From an uncultured Bryobacterales bacterium (GTDB taxonomy: Bacteria; Acidobacteriota; Terriglobia; Bryobacterales; UBA6623), in the NCBI GenBank assembly GCA_951813605.1, contig OX638379.1, positions 2,890,062-2,954,061 on the forward strand: a DNA stretch of 64,000 bases, given 5' to 3'. The notes under the pieces were generated by a model that was given only the letters and a program-made list of their open reading frames with translations, was not told where the DNA came from and searched no databases. The position numbers were made by a program, and so were the translations under genes. Positions 63,527-64,000 of this stretch are shown here, one piece after another; positions within the stretch are counted from its first letter, which is position 1; every line of letters begins with the position of its first letter.

Positions 63527-63759
63527 TTGCGATCCTTGTCTCGAGCGTGCAGGATCGCCTCAACCGACACGTTAGTGCCCGACGCCTCCACGCGCTCTTC
63601 TATGCGTCGAATCAGCTCCTCCGTGTTAGGCAGATTCGAAATCCGCTCCAATTCGCTACGGAGGAACCCTTGCATGGACTGCCCCCTGGACGACGCTCTG
63701 GCCTTCAGTCGGTCGCGGACCGTTTCGGGCACGTCTCTGATGGTGATCTGCACGGGCAT
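63523..63759 (-). CDS. vapB: FitA/VapB-like ribbon-helix-helix antitoxin
   Basis: The 78-aa protein has an N-terminal RHH motif (QITIRDVPETVRDRLKARASSRGQSMQGFLRSELERI) as in FitA-like Arc/MetJ antitoxins, and a C-terminal tail that should wrap the PIN toxin. It is the first gene of the toxin-antitoxin pair. Two 9-base direct-repeat-like sequences lie just upstream (see that entry). Confidence 0.88.
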   Translation of the reverse strand: MPVQITIRDVPETVRDRLKARASSRGQSMQGFLRSELERISNLPNTEELIRRIEERVEASGTNVSVEAILHARDKDRK

Positions 63760-63765
63760 GAGTTC

Positions 63766-63788
63766 ATAATACCATCAATGCCATCATT
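63766..63788 (-). promoter_or_regulatory. Putative toxin-antitoxin promoter/operator
   Basis: On the minus strand two near-repeats, AATGATGGC and ATTGATGGT (63788-63780 and 63779-63771), end in a TATTAT (63771-63766) -10-like box just upstream of vapB. Such repeats are typical sites for RHH antitoxin autorepression; this is an eye-based call. Confidence 0.4.
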
Positions 63789-64000
63789 TTGACATCACAA
63801 TCCTGCGCTGCCCGGAAGACCCCTGGCCAACTCATCCCGGCCGCCGACACAGCAGGCTCGGACTCGCGGCCCCGGCGTCGCGGCGGATCACTGCGCGTGG
63901 AAAGCCGTCAGCGTACTCCGCCCGCGGTGTTGACGGGCGGTCCGGTCAGGACGGCGAGGCAGTGGGTGGCGAGCCCGCCGGGCATCCAACGGAAACATCT

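Noticed and set aside
1..64000. CRISPR arrays or rRNA genes
   Set aside because: No regularly spaced repeats and no conserved rRNA stretches were noticed on reading the window.

Overview
The window is a high-GC, densely coded bacterial chromosome segment, broken by several stretches full of gene relics. The best guess for the host is an Acidobacteriota-like heterotroph. The inference rests on the acidobacterial style of the ccm genes (CcmE with a CxxxY haem site, a cysteine-rich CcmH), an FG-GAP/ASPIC-UnbV secreted protein, a Planctomycete-cytochrome DUF1549/DUF1553 plus DUF1501 pair, Gfo/Idh/MocA oxidoreductases and a sulfatase. No rRNA, tRNA or CRISPR array was found, so the taxonomy is inference. 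TAG is the most frequent stop codon among intact genes, and the CTAG tetranucleotide looks common.

Layout. 1-5.7 kb: the 3' end of rarA meets a branched-chain amino acid operon transcribed leftwards (ilvB-ilvN-ilvC-cimA). The operon is preceded by a readable promoter, an Ile/Leu/Val-rich leader peptide and an intrinsic terminator, which together form a classical attenuator. 5.9-14.5 kb: an intact sensor kinase, two decayed paralogues of it, an intact OmpR-type regulator, a GNAT acetyltransferase, an unknown 237-aa protein, and IS3 and ankyrin/DUF1080 relics. 14.8-20.5 kb: an FG-GAP protein, psd-pssA-lptE (phospholipid and LPS envelope genes), a DUF465 protein, and two pseudogenes. 20.6-29.5 kb: a ctpA protease divergent from a cytochrome c maturation operon (ccmE-ccmF-ccmH-ccmI-like-carboxypeptidase-like-ccmA-ccmB), then a Gfo/Idh oxidoreductase. 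29.5-37 kb: an accessory region with little coding capacity, AAA-ATPase, IS30 and IS4/DruA-like relics, and one intact three-gene module (31.9-34.3 kb) of two unknown proteins and a ComEC-like metallo-beta-lactamase.

37-52 kb: a propeller lipoprotein; aacS with a membrane protein and yggX; a macrodomain hydrolase; a 212-aa protein made of a tandem duplication; a tightly coupled iron operon (two DtxR-family proteins, one membrane-anchored and fused to FeoA, then feoB interrupted by one in-frame TAG, a PaaK-like ligase and a sulfatase) behind a palindromic operator; and an ECF sigma/membrane partner/adhesin-like RDD operon. 52.4-56.9 kb: two inverted IS1595 relics on either side of an ilvE-like aminotransferase, with IS1634, DUF849 and pentapeptide relics. 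57-64 kb: the DUF1549/DUF1553-DUF1501 pair, a glcF-like Fe-S protein and a vapBC-type toxin-antitoxin pair.

Together the housekeeping genes cover Ile/Val synthesis (citramalate route plus Ilv enzymes and perhaps the aminotransferase), envelope lipid assembly, cytochrome c maturation and ferrous iron uptake. The most promising undescribed items are the three-gene MBL module, the membrane DtxR-FeoA/interrupted FeoB operon and the duplicated-repeat protein beside the macrodomain.
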